Shown in pieces: positions 33,264 to 41,795 of a DNA stretch of 64,000 bases; position 1 is the stretch's first letter; every line of letters begins with the position of its first letter. The stretch covers positions 62,001-126,000 of the forward strand of contig JBLHIB010000001.1 in the NCBI GenBank assembly GCA_047615865.1. The letters run 5' to 3'. The notes under the pieces were generated by a model. The model saw nothing but the letters and a program-made list of their open reading frames with translations. It was not told where the DNA came from and ran no database searches. The position numbers and the translations under genes were made by a program. Origin of the DNA: JADFAK01 sp047615865 (lineage in GTDB: Bacteria > Bacteroidota > Bacteroidia > Flavobacteriales_D > Sanyastnellaceae).

Positions 33264-33614
33264 CTACAAGTAGTTAGAAAGTTCAATTTTAACCTGAACA
33301 TGAGCGTTGTCGCAGAGAGTACTTGCTTGTTGCATCACTTCGTGAATACCTGTGAGATCTTCATTATCCTTAATCGTATTCTCCATCTTTTGAAAGATCT
33401 TGAATCCTTCGATAAAACCAATGGTGAAGCTCGAAGATTTCATCTTGTGAGCGAAGTAGCGAACCATTTCCCAGTTCTCTTCGACCACATGGGTTTGAAG
33501 CTTAAGTAAATCTTTTGGTGTACTAGATAGGTAAACTTCCAGAATCTCTCTGATGAACCCGTGATTATCACGAGAAATTGCCTTAAGATTGTCTAGACTG
33601 ATAAGTTCTTCCAA
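33264..33614 (-). CDS. Histidine-containing phosphotransfer (Hpt) domain protein
   Basis: 116 residues, a stand-alone four-helix Hpt domain. The phosphorylatable His is in YFAHKMKSSSFTIG, with the usual H-x-x-K-S-S arrangement, and a following helix carries FKIFQKMENTI. It would carry phosphate between a hybrid kinase and a response regulator. No kinase is adjacent; the signalling operon at 14.7-18 kb is the nearest. There is no ATG at the N-terminus: the frame opens after TAG with ATT or TTG, and TTG at 33614 is assumed. The 132-base gap to the next gene contains nothing recognisable. Confidence 0.8.
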   Translation of the reverse strand: MEELISLDNLKAISRDNHGFIREILEVYLSSTPKDLLKLQTHVVEENWEMVRYFAHKMKSSSFTIGFIEGFKIFQKMENTIKDNEDLTGIHEVMQQASTLCDNAHVQVKIELSNYL

Positions 33615-33723
33615 AATTCTTGAATTCTAAGAATGATAAATCTAGCAACTAGATCTCATAATTCTATACAACCTGCCAACAAATCATCATTCTATTCTTA
33701 AGGAACAATGAAAGCTTGCAAGA

Positions 33724-35007
33724 TCAGGACTCTTCTAATTCACTTGTGCCTGCATCAGATGATGACTCGTCAGGAACATCTGAATCCATAGAAGTATTCG
33801 GTTTCAATCCATTTTGGATCAGCGAGAAGGTCATGATCAGTGATGTGGCAATGATAACAAAAAGGAGAATGCCTTGGTTGAATGATGGGTCAATAAATTG
33901 CGGATAGTTACTAGTTATACTAAAGAAAAGTAGAATAGTAATCAACCCTCTTGGAGCGATATACAGCAAGGGGAATATGGATTCACGTTTGAAAACGAAC
34001 AATGCAGCCAGCCTAACAATATAGAGAACAACAACAATCAATAAGGAATAGAATACGACAGCCCAGTCCATTAGTGAAGCTAATACTATGGTAATTCCGA
34101 AAATCACGAAAAAGAATGTTCGAATTACGAAAGCTGTTTCCAGTGTGAGCACGTGAAAGTCATGTGTGATGGAGCGGATCTTCTTCACATCCAAAAACTT
34201 CCTCAAGCCTTTGAACCAAAATAACTTGGCATTGTTCAACATCAATCCGAACACAAGGATTAAAACCAACGGAGACAGATGATAAATCTTTCCTGCTGCG
34301 TAAAGGAGCAATAAGACGCTTATTGTCAAAAATAGTTTTAGTTGTCCTTGAATTTTTTGCAATACAAACACCAACAAATAACTCACAAGAACGCTCAACA
34401 CCAGAGTCAGGCTAATATTTGTCAAAACATTGACTGCGACCGCTCCAGCTTTCGATGCATCGGCATTTTCAAGAAGCAGATAAAAGAACATGATACCCAA
34501 GATGTCTGAAAAAGTGCTCTCATAAACCATGAACTCCTTTTTGTCTGATACCAATCCAGTCACACTAGGAATAATAATGGCACTGCTCATGATCGATAAA
34601 GGAATTGCATACACAAGCGCAGTCATTTGATCGGCGATAACGGTCAGGTGGAGAATTATAGCGATCAGAAAAGAAGAAATAACCAGTCCCAACAATGCGA
34701 CCACGAATGACTTCCATATAATCGGCCACTTTTCCTTGCTAAGTTCAAGATCTAAGGCTGCTTCGAGGACGATGAAAATTAATCCTACCGTTCCGAGGAC
34801 TTCCAAAACAAGATTCTGCTCAGGAATACCGGCAATACCCATATACTCCATTCCTTGCTGCATAGCTATGCCCAAACCGATGAGCAATAGTGGGCTGGGA
34901 ATATTGGTCTTGCGGGAAACGAAATTGGAGAAATAGGACAAGATGATTATCAACGAGGCCGCTATAACCAAACCGTATGAACTAGTAAGATCAATTGATA
35001 ATAACAT
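33724..35007 (-). CDS. Cation:proton antiporter (CPA family)
   Basis: A 427-residue membrane protein with about 12 hydrophobic segments. The N-terminal SRKTNIPSPLLLIGLGIAMQQG and LEAALDLELSKEKWP resemble the CPA1/CPA2 Na+/H+ exchanger fold, and GLITILLFF near the C-terminus is similar to the 'PRGL' motif of CPA1 (IAPRGLITI). The tail (about 405-427) is short, Ser/Asp/Glu-rich and has no TrkA-N domain. It most likely exchanges Na+ or K+ for H+ in pH and salt homeostasis. The next upstream gene (35016) is nine bases away and may share a transcript. Confidence 0.85.
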   Translation of the reverse strand: MLLSIDLTSSYGLVIAASLIIILSYFSNFVSRKTNIPSPLLLIGLGIAMQQGMEYMGIAGIPEQNLVLEVLGTVGLIFIVLEAALDLELSKEKWPIIWKSFVVALLGLVISSFLIAIILHLTVIADQMTALVYAIPLSIMSSAIIIPSVTGLVSDKKEFMVYESTFSDILGIMFFYLLLENADASKAGAVAVNVLTNISLTLVLSVLVSYLLVFVLQKIQGQLKLFLTISVLLLLYAAGKIYHLSPLVLILVFGLMLNNAKLFWFKGLRKFLDVKKIRSITHDFHVLTLETAFVIRTFFFVIFGITIVLASLMDWAVVFYSLLIVVVLYIVRLAALFVFKRESIFPLLYIAPRGLITILLFFSITSNYPQFIDPSFNQGILLFVIIATSLIMTFSLIQNGLKPNTSMDSDVPDESSSDAGTSELEES

Positions 35008-35015
35008 GTGCGGTT

Positions 35016-35984
35016 TTAATAATCGTCGTCCTCGCTTTGGTCACCTTCTGTATCTGACTTAAGCTTGAAGAACTTGGTTTTTTTAGTTTGAGGTTCGGCT
35101 TCGGAAGTCTTTTCTTGATTTTTGGAAGCATTATCTCTTTTAGCCTGGTCGGCAAATGTCTCTCCCCCTTGTGTCTCAGTTACAGGGAGGTTAACCAACA
35201 TCTGTTGAGCTATCGGAGTGAACGATTTGCGAATAATGGTGTAGATATCCTTCTCATTTCCTTCATATGCATAGTATGCTGCACCGCCATAGATTTTGTT
35301 CCCATCACCGTCCAGCCAGTTGTAATGAACTTTGACCATACGCTCCCAAAGCTGACCCATTTCAGCGTCGTGGTTTCTGAGTACTTTGATGTCTAATTCA
35401 TTAATTATTAGAACATAGTCAAACGAATGACGCCCATTCAAGTGAACAAATAGTTCTGGGTTCAATATTTGAACATCCATGAAACGTTCTTTCCCATCGT
35501 AATAGGTGAGTATCTCACCTTGATTCACCTCGACACCTCTCTTTTGTTGATCTAGAGATTCTTGCTCAAGTATTTTTTCAACCCTCTTTACAATTTCCTT
35601 CTCCTTTTCTGGCGGAGGTAACTGCGAATAGACATATCCAACCGATTGATGAATGTTGTCAATATCCTCGACTTCTTCATCCATACCAGAATTGAGAATA
35701 TCAAGGGTCTCGTAGGAAGCTTTTGCTGCCTCATTACTGATCACTTGACTTAACCCTTCTCGGAATAATCTTCGAATTTCACTGAGTTCCAAACCTGTGC
35801 GATTATGCACTTCACGATTGATGTCGCTCAAAAACATCTTGTTCTCATAAGGTACGATCATGATAGTCCCCTCACCGGCATGGAATTGCCTAGGGACAAT
35901 AGCGAAGGTTTTATCTTGAGCAGAAACAAATGCACTGGTCAACACAAACAACAGCAGAAGCGAAATCTTCAAATTGAATTTCAT
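35016..35984 (-). CDS. Exported protein of unknown function
   Basis: 322 residues starting at the ATG at 35984 (MKFNLKISLLLLFVLTSAFVS, cleavage near SAQ); the frame is open upstream but a signal peptide should be N-terminal. I do not recognise the family. Residues 24-60 contain 'ENKMFLSDINREVHNRTGL'. A charged helical region (about 100-145) precedes a region with VNQGEILTYYDGKERFMDVQ, then FVHLNGRHSFDYVLIINELDI and HYNWLDGDGNKIYGGAAYYAYEGNE. The C-terminus is Lys/Glu/Asp-rich. It is probably periplasmic or outer-membrane facing. It lies between rseP and an antiporter on the same strand. Confidence 0.7.
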   Translation of the reverse strand: MKFNLKISLLLLFVLTSAFVSAQDKTFAIVPRQFHAGEGTIMIVPYENKMFLSDINREVHNRTGLELSEIRRLFREGLSQVISNEAAKASYETLDILNSGMDEEVEDIDNIHQSVGYVYSQLPPPEKEKEIVKRVEKILEQESLDQQKRGVEVNQGEILTYYDGKERFMDVQILNPELFVHLNGRHSFDYVLIINELDIKVLRNHDAEMGQLWERMVKVHYNWLDGDGNKIYGGAAYYAYEGNEKDIYTIIRKSFTPIAQQMLVNLPVTETQGGETFADQAKRDNASKNQEKTSEAEPQTKKTKFFKLKSDTEGDQSEDDDY

Positions 35985-36087
35985 GAACGAAAAATACCTC
36001 AAGAAACTATTGAAATTAAGCTTGAATCCACCAATTATACAATGAACCATGTTAATTGAAACAAAGATAATTTCTATACTTCAAATT

Positions 36088-37416
36088 CTACCCGTTGCCC
36101 ATGATCGAACGGTAGATGTCATTTCCATTTGCGTATAGCAAAAGCCCTAAAAGAAGAATGATTCCCACCAATTGCGCCTTTTCCATAAATTTCTGACCTG
36201 GTGGTTTACCAGCTACCATCTCATACAACAGGAACATTACGTGTCCACCGTCCAATGCAGGAATTGGCAATATATTCATGAAAGCCAAAACTAAAGATAG
36301 CCAAGCTGTTCTTTCCCAAAACACTTTCCAATCCCATGCAGCAGGGAACATATTTCCGATAGCTCCAAAACCTCCAATTTGCGAGGCACCTGCTTTCGAG
36401 AATAAAAATTTCATCTGAATCACATAGTTGGTCAACTCTCCTTTGGCATGGACAAAACCCGCGGGTATCGATTGGAAAAAGGAATATGATTTATGCTCTA
36501 TATCGAAATAATCAGAGTAATACGGGGATCGCCCAAATCCAACGGTTCCATTTTCATCCACATCTATGGACTTCGTCATCTCTTGGCCGGCTCGAACAAA
36601 GTGAAATTCTGCCGTCTTGCCTTTTTGATTGCTCAATATTTGTTGAATTTCGGCTAGAAAAGAAGTTCGGAACTCATTCACCCCGACAATGCTATCACCA
36701 ATTTGCAGTCCTGCTTTTTCAGCCCCACTGCCAGCTACTACCAGGCTTACTACTGTAGGGTATCTTGGTACCATCGGCCTTTTAACTCCTGAGTCAACCA
36801 TCATTTGTCCAAAATCAGGCGGGATACTCAAGTCCATCAAGCTACCCTGACGCTCTAGCGTAACTGACTGAACATCGCGAAGCAATAGATCTATGCGCAC
36901 GTCATGGAAACTTTCAGGACGCAAACCGTCAACTTTTAGAATCTTGTCGCCATTCTGAAAACCCACATCCATGAGCAGAGAATCGCAAGCAATACCCCAC
37001 TTCACGTTCTCAACGGGTAAAGAGTCTTTTCCATAAACGAAGAGGACCATAGAGAAAATCACGAATCCCAAAATCAAATTCACAGTGACTCCACCAAGCA
37101 TTATGATAAGTCTCTGCCATGCGGGTTTCGATCTAAATTCCCAAGGTTCAGGATCTTTCGCCAATTGTTCGGTATCCATCGATTCATCAATCATACCGGA
37201 AATCTTGACGTATCCTCCCAAAGGAAGCCATCCTATTCCATACTCAGTTTCTCCTTTCTTGAATTTGACAAGAGAAAAACCTGGGTTGAAGAATAGGTAA
37301 AATTTCTCTACACGTGTCTTAAACCATTTGGCTGGCAAAAAATGACCTAATTCGTGGAGAACTACTAAAATAGAGATACTCGCTAAGAAGCCAGCCGCTT
37401 TGATTAAAATTTCCAT
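36088..37416 (-). CDS. rseP: Site-2 intramembrane metalloprotease (RseP family)
   Basis: A 442-residue inner-membrane zinc protease of family M50. The zinc site HELGH is at residues 21-25 in the first transmembrane helix and the third ligand lies in PIPALDGGH near the C-terminal helices. Between them are tandem PDZ-like regions (residues about 120-200 and 205-300, with GSGAEKAGLQIGDSIVG). It performs regulated intramembrane proteolysis of anti-sigma factors or signal-peptide remnants. The substrate is unknown in this phylum. The gene is divergent from pbp across 178 bases. Confidence 0.95.
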   Translation of the reverse strand: MEILIKAAGFLASISILVVLHELGHFLPAKWFKTRVEKFYLFFNPGFSLVKFKKGETEYGIGWLPLGGYVKISGMIDESMDTEQLAKDPEPWEFRSKPAWQRLIIMLGGVTVNLILGFVIFSMVLFVYGKDSLPVENVKWGIACDSLLMDVGFQNGDKILKVDGLRPESFHDVRIDLLLRDVQSVTLERQGSLMDLSIPPDFGQMMVDSGVKRPMVPRYPTVVSLVVAGSGAEKAGLQIGDSIVGVNEFRTSFLAEIQQILSNQKGKTAEFHFVRAGQEMTKSIDVDENGTVGFGRSPYYSDYFDIEHKSYSFFQSIPAGFVHAKGELTNYVIQMKFLFSKAGASQIGGFGAIGNMFPAAWDWKVFWERTAWLSLVLAFMNILPIPALDGGHVMFLLYEMVAGKPPGQKFMEKAQLVGIILLLGLLLYANGNDIYRSIMGNG

Positions 37417-37594
37417 GTATCGATTTTGAAGACGGTGAAATTAACACTACAAATTGACACTGAACCATTTCTAGCGTCCCTTTAACGAATTATTTGAAAA
37501 TACACGCTTTTGACCCATCATGCCTATAAATTGAATCGCTCTTCGTTATTTTGCTAAGAATTAGTCTTTAGACTGATCAACACCCTAGACACCC

Positions 37595-40048
37595 ATGGCA
37601 AAGAAACAAGTTAAAAAAACGTCTTATCGTCGACTCACACTACTTTTTTGGTGTGTGGTCACACTACCTTTTATTGCTATTGCAGCTTTGATGTTTCTTG
37701 TTTCAGGAAATGATTTACCGCAAACTGAAGCGCTTGCCAATCCAAAAACCAACCTGGCCACTGAAGTTTACACCTCAGATTTAGAAGTTATTGGGCGGTA
37801 TTATCGTGAAAACAGGTCAGATGTTAAGTATGAAAACCTTCCTTCTCACCTAGTAGATGCATTAATTGCGACAGAGGACGCACGTTTTCATTCGCATTCT
37901 GGCATCGACTTTATCGGACTTATGCGCGCCGCCGCATACCTCGGAAAAAAAGGTGGCGGAAGTACCATTACCCAGCAATTGGCTAAAATGTTGTTTACCG
38001 ATGGATACGAAAACATCAGTTTCCTCGAAAGAGCCATGCAAAAGCCAGAAGAATGGATCATAGCTGCTCGTTTGGAGAAACAATACACCAAAGATGAGAT
38101 CATTGCGCTCTACTTAAATAGATACGATTTCCTCAACCAGGCAGTAGGGATTAAGTCGGCGGCACACGTCTATTTCAACAAATCTGCCGATTCATTGCGT
38201 GTTGAGGAAGCTGCTATGCTCATCGGTATGCTGAAAAACTCGGCTTTATTTAACCCACTTCGACGTGCAGACACAGTTCTCTACCGCAGAAATGTCGTAC
38301 TCAATCAAATGGTGAAGTACGGTGCAATATCACCTGAGCTGAAAGATAGCCTTAGACTTTTGCCCTTGAATTTAAAATTCCAGCGTGTAAGTCATGACGA
38401 AGGTTTAGCTCCATATTTCCGCGAAATCCTGAGGATGGAGCTGAAGAAAATTCTTAAAGAAAAGGATGACGCAGGGAACTACGTGATTACTAAACCTGAT
38501 GGCAGCCCTTATGATGTTTATAGCGATGGACTCAAAATATTCACAACCATTGACTCTAGAATGCAGGAATATGCCGAAAACGCTGTAAAACGACATTTAG
38601 GAGGAGAATTGCAAGAGGATTTTTGGAATGACCTCAACCGGAGAAAGGATGAGGCTTGGCCATTTGCGAATAGCATTACAAAAGATAACAGAGAAAGAAT
38701 AATGGCTCGCGCCGTGCGTCAAAGCCAACGCTACCAGATTCTCAAAGGAAAAATTTGTCCTGACTGCAACAGACCAGCATTTTACATAAAAGAAGACGTA
38801 AGCGAGGATGGACGAGCCATTTTCCACTGTGATGGTGAAAAAGGTGGATGCGGACATCATTGGCATATCTTATCAGACGATTCAATTGAAGTTCAATTTG
38901 AAACGTCGGTCCAGATGCGCGTCTTTTCTTGGAAAGGTGATATCGACACTTTATTATCACCGATCGACTCAATTAAATATTGCAAGAGTTTTCTTCACGC
39001 CAGTGTCATGTCCTTGGATCCCAATACTGGACATATTAAAACTTGGGTTGGAGGTATCGACTACAAGTATTTTCAGTTTGACAATGTTTATCAGAGCCGC
39101 CGACAAGTAGGGTCAACTTTCAAACCATTCGTTTATGCGACTGCACTTCGATTTGGAGAACAACCGTGCCAAGAATATCCCAACCAAAAAATTTGCATCG
39201 AAATGCCGGATGGCCAACCACAATGGTGTCCTGATAATTCCGATTTCAAATACGGGGAAATGGTTAGTCTGAAATATGCGCTCGCCAATTCCGTCAATAC
39301 GATTACCGCCAAATTGATCAAAAAATATGGTCCAGGGCCCGTTACTCAATTGGCTCGAGACCTGGGAATAAAGAGCCATATTCCTGCCGTCCCTTCGATT
39401 GCCTTAGGAGTCGCTGAGTTGTCTTTATATGAAATGGTCGGTGCGAATGCCGCCTTGGTAAACAATGGCACCTACATTGAACCAATCTTCATTGCCAGAA
39501 TAGAGGATAAAAGTGGACATATCATTTATGAAGCCGAACTCAACATCCGTCAAGCTTTAGATACAAAAACAGCCTACCTTACGGTTCAATTGATGAAAGG
39601 AGTTGTAGATGGTGCTTACAATCGGGAAAAAGGAAAAAGTCTGGGCACGGGAATGCGTTTGCGTATGAACCTAGATTCTCGAGATTATGATGGGATCAAA
39701 GCACCTATGGCTGGAAAAACTGGAACAACACAAAACAATACTGATGGTTGGTTCATGGGACTTACTCCTGACCTTGTGACCGGAGTTTGGGTTGGAGCTC
39801 AAGATCCAGTGGTTCGATTTTCACGCACTTCAATGGGACAAGGTGCCAATACAGCGCTTCCAATTTATGGATACTTCATGAAGGATGTTTATGCCGACGA
39901 GGAGATCAATTTGTCCCAAAACGATTTCAAAAAACCACCAGAACTTAACTTGGATATGGAATTGGACTGTTTGAAGTACCTAGAAACCATCAATTCGATT
40001 AATTTTGGGTCAGAATCAGATGGCTTAGAAGACGGACTCTTCGAATAA
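37595..40048 (+). CDS. Class A penicillin-binding protein (transglycosylase/transpeptidase) with Cys-rich insertion
   Basis: 817 residues, bifunctional, polymerising and cross-linking peptidoglycan in the periplasm. An N-terminal membrane anchor lies at about 15-35. The GT51 domain has catalytic Glu94 in TEDARFHSHSG and GGSTITQQLAKMLF. The transpeptidase motifs are S507-T-F-K510, S566-V-N568 and K708-T-G710. Between the two enzyme domains is an unusual insertion with Cys388-PD-Cys391, Cys412, Cys419 and nearby His421/422/424, spaced like a zinc ribbon (CX2C-X20-CX6C). I do not know this from standard PBP1A. No partner gene is adjacent. mrcA-like by order, but the gene name is not assigned. 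Confidence 0.9.
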   Translation: MAKKQVKKTSYRRLTLLFWCVVTLPFIAIAALMFLVSGNDLPQTEALANPKTNLATEVYTSDLEVIGRYYRENRSDVKYENLPSHLVDALIATEDARFHSHSGIDFIGLMRAAAYLGKKGGGSTITQQLAKMLFTDGYENISFLERAMQKPEEWIIAARLEKQYTKDEIIALYLNRYDFLNQAVGIKSAAHVYFNKSADSLRVEEAAMLIGMLKNSALFNPLRRADTVLYRRNVVLNQMVKYGAISPELKDSLRLLPLNLKFQRVSHDEGLAPYFREILRMELKKILKEKDDAGNYVITKPDGSPYDVYSDGLKIFTTIDSRMQEYAENAVKRHLGGELQEDFWNDLNRRKDEAWPFANSITKDNRERIMARAVRQSQRYQILKGKICPDCNRPAFYIKEDVSEDGRAIFHCDGEKGGCGHHWHILSDDSIEVQFETSVQMRVFSWKGDIDTLLSPIDSIKYCKSFLHASVMSLDPNTGHIKTWVGGIDYKYFQFDNVYQSRRQVGSTFKPFVYATALRFGEQPCQEYPNQKICIEMPDGQPQWCPDNSDFKYGEMVSLKYALANSVNTITAKLIKKYGPGPVTQLARDLGIKSHIPAVPSIALGVAELSLYEMVGANAALVNNGTYIEPIFIARIEDKSGHIIYEAELNIRQALDTKTAYLTVQLMKGVVDGAYNREKGKSLGTGMRLRMNLDSRDYDGIKAPMAGKTGTTQNNTDGWFMGLTPDLVTGVWVGAQDPVVRFSRTSMGQGANTALPIYGYFMKDVYADEEINLSQNDFKKPPELNLDMELDCLKYLETINSINFGSESDGLEDGLFE

Positions 40049-40058
40049 AGAATTAAAA

Positions 40059-40763
40059 ATGGCAATAAACAAAGTAGTCGCCGACGTGCAAGAAGCATGT
40101 CAAGGAATTCAAAGCGGAATGACACTCATGTTAGGTGGTTTCGGATTGTGTGGTATTCCTGAAAATTCAATCGCTCGACTGGTAGAACTAGGCGTTAAAG
40201 ATCTCACATGCATTTCCAACAATGCGGGCGTGGATGATTTTGGGCTTGGTCTTTTGCTACAAGGCAAGCAGATCAAAAAAATGATCAGTTCTTACGTTGG
40301 AGAAAACGATGAATTTGAACGACAAATGCTTAATGGTGAGCTCGAAGTAGACCTAATTCCACAAGGTAGTTTGGCGGAACGTTGTCGAGCTGGCGGATCT
40401 GGAATTCCAGCATTCTTTACACCAGCAGGATATGGAACAGAAGTAGGTGAGGGCAAGGAAGTTCGCGTATTCAAAGGAAAACCACATATTCTTGAATCTG
40501 CGCTTACTGCTGACTTTGCAATCGTCAAAGCTTGGAAAGGTGATACCGCGGGAAACTTAATTTTTCAGGCAACAGCTCGTAATTTCAATCCGATGATGGC
40601 GATGGCCGGAAAAATCACCATTGCTGAAGTTGAGGAACTCGTGCCGCTTGGCGAACTTAATCCGAACGAAATTCACACGCCCGGCATCTTCGTTCAGCGA
40701 ATATTCCAAGGTAAAGATTACGAGAAAAGAATTGAGCAAAGAACAGTTCGATCAAAAGCGTAA
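40059..40763 (+). CDS. scoA: 3-oxoacid CoA-transferase subunit A
   Basis: A 234-residue class I CoA-transferase alpha subunit that exchanges CoA between succinyl-CoA and acetoacetate (ketone-body or branched-chain breakdown). LMLGGFGLCGIPEN near residue 25 and the GSLAERCRAGGSGIPAFFTPAGYGTEVGEGKE segment are typical. scoB follows after 34 bases, so both form the heteromer from one operon. Full length; substrate preference (succinyl versus acetyl donor) cannot be seen. Confidence 0.9.
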   Translation: MAINKVVADVQEACQGIQSGMTLMLGGFGLCGIPENSIARLVELGVKDLTCISNNAGVDDFGLGLLLQGKQIKKMISSYVGENDEFERQMLNGELEVDLIPQGSLAERCRAGGSGIPAFFTPAGYGTEVGEGKEVRVFKGKPHILESALTADFAIVKAWKGDTAGNLIFQATARNFNPMMAMAGKITIAEVEELVPLGELNPNEIHTPGIFVQRIFQGKDYEKRIEQRTVRSKA

Positions 40764-40797
40764 TTAGAAAGTATCCCCATCCAAAAAGACCTCCAAC

Positions 40798-41451
40798 ATG
40801 CTCGATAAAATAGGCATAGCAAAACGAATAGCACAAGAACTTAAAAACGGATACTATGTCAACTTAGGCATTGGTATTCCTACTTTGGTTGCCAACTATA
40901 TCCCGGAAAACATTGACGTTGAATTCCAGTCTGAAAATGGCATACTCGGCATGGGGCCTTTTCCATTTGAAGGAGAAGAAAACGCCGACTTGATCAATGC
41001 TGGCAAACAAACGATCACTGCGATGCCAGGAGCGGCATTTTTTGATAGTGCCATGAGCTTCTGCATGATTAGAGGACAACACGTTCAACTCACAGTCTTA
41101 GGTGCAATGGAAGTAAGTCAGAATGGTGATATCGCCAATTGGAAAATTCCTGGCCGCATGGTAAAAGGAATGGGTGGTGCAATGGACCTAGTGGCTTCAG
41201 CGGAAAACATTATTGTCGCGATGATGCACACCAACAAGGCCGGAGATTCGAAACTATTAACCGATTGTTCTTTGCCTCTTACAGGGGTGGCTTGCGTGAA
41301 AAAAATAGTGACTAATTTGGCTACGATTGAAATCCATGCGGGTGCCTTTCATTTGGTTGAAAGAGCTCCAGGTGTTACGGTAGATGAAATTATCGAGGCA
41401 ACGGATGGAAAATTGATCGTACCACCACTTGTGCCTGAAATGCAATTTTAA
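40798..41451 (+). CDS. scoB: 3-oxoacid CoA-transferase subunit B
   Basis: A 217-residue beta subunit carrying the catalytic Glu in FQSENGILGMGPFP, which forms the CoA thioester intermediate. MIRGQHVQLTVLGAMEVSQNGDIANWKIPGRMVKGMGGAMDLV is the conserved central region. It forms the two-gene operon with scoA and overlaps the stop of the convergent folB by four bases. Confidence 0.95.
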   Translation: MLDKIGIAKRIAQELKNGYYVNLGIGIPTLVANYIPENIDVEFQSENGILGMGPFPFEGEENADLINAGKQTITAMPGAAFFDSAMSFCMIRGQHVQLTVLGAMEVSQNGDIANWKIPGRMVKGMGGAMDLVASAENIIVAMMHTNKAGDSKLLTDCSLPLTGVACVKKIVTNLATIEIHAGAFHLVERAPGVTVDEIIEATDGKLIVPPLVPEMQF

Positions 41452-41795
41452 TACTGCATTGTCACACTTACACAACCTACTTCGGCTTCTACAGGTGGAT
41501 TGAGCTTTTTCACAATCACTTTGGCCGTATCGGAACCCAATTCACTTTTGATAGATGCCAAAATTCTTCGGCCGACATGTTCGATTAAATTTGCCCGAAT
41601 TCCCATTTCTCGTTTGACAATATCTACGATCGCCACATAGTTTGTAGTATCGGCAATCTGATCCGAATGCGAAGCCTTTTTCAAATCGGCAGAAACATCG
41701 ACATCGATTTCAAACCAAGTGCCAATGAGCTCCTCTTCACGCATACATCCGTGGTAGCCAAAAATGCGTATTCCGTGCACTGAAACAGTTTCCAT
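41448..41795 (-). CDS. folB: Dihydroneopterin aldolase
   Basis: A 115-residue small folate enzyme that cleaves dihydroneopterin to 6-hydroxymethyl-dihydropterin. Visible features are VHGIRIFGYHGCMREEELIGTWFEIDVDV at the N-terminus, and LIEHVGRRILASI and VIVKKLNPPVEAEVGCVSVTM at the C-terminus, all as in FolB (which has conserved Glu, Tyr and a Lys). Full length. The ATG overlaps the gltX stop by one base (TAATG), so folB is coupled to gltX. Confidence 0.9.
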   Translation of the reverse strand: METVSVHGIRIFGYHGCMREEELIGTWFEIDVDVSADLKKASHSDQIADTTNYVAIVDIVKREMGIRANLIEHVGRRILASIKSELGSDTAKVIVKKLNPPVEAEVGCVSVTMQY

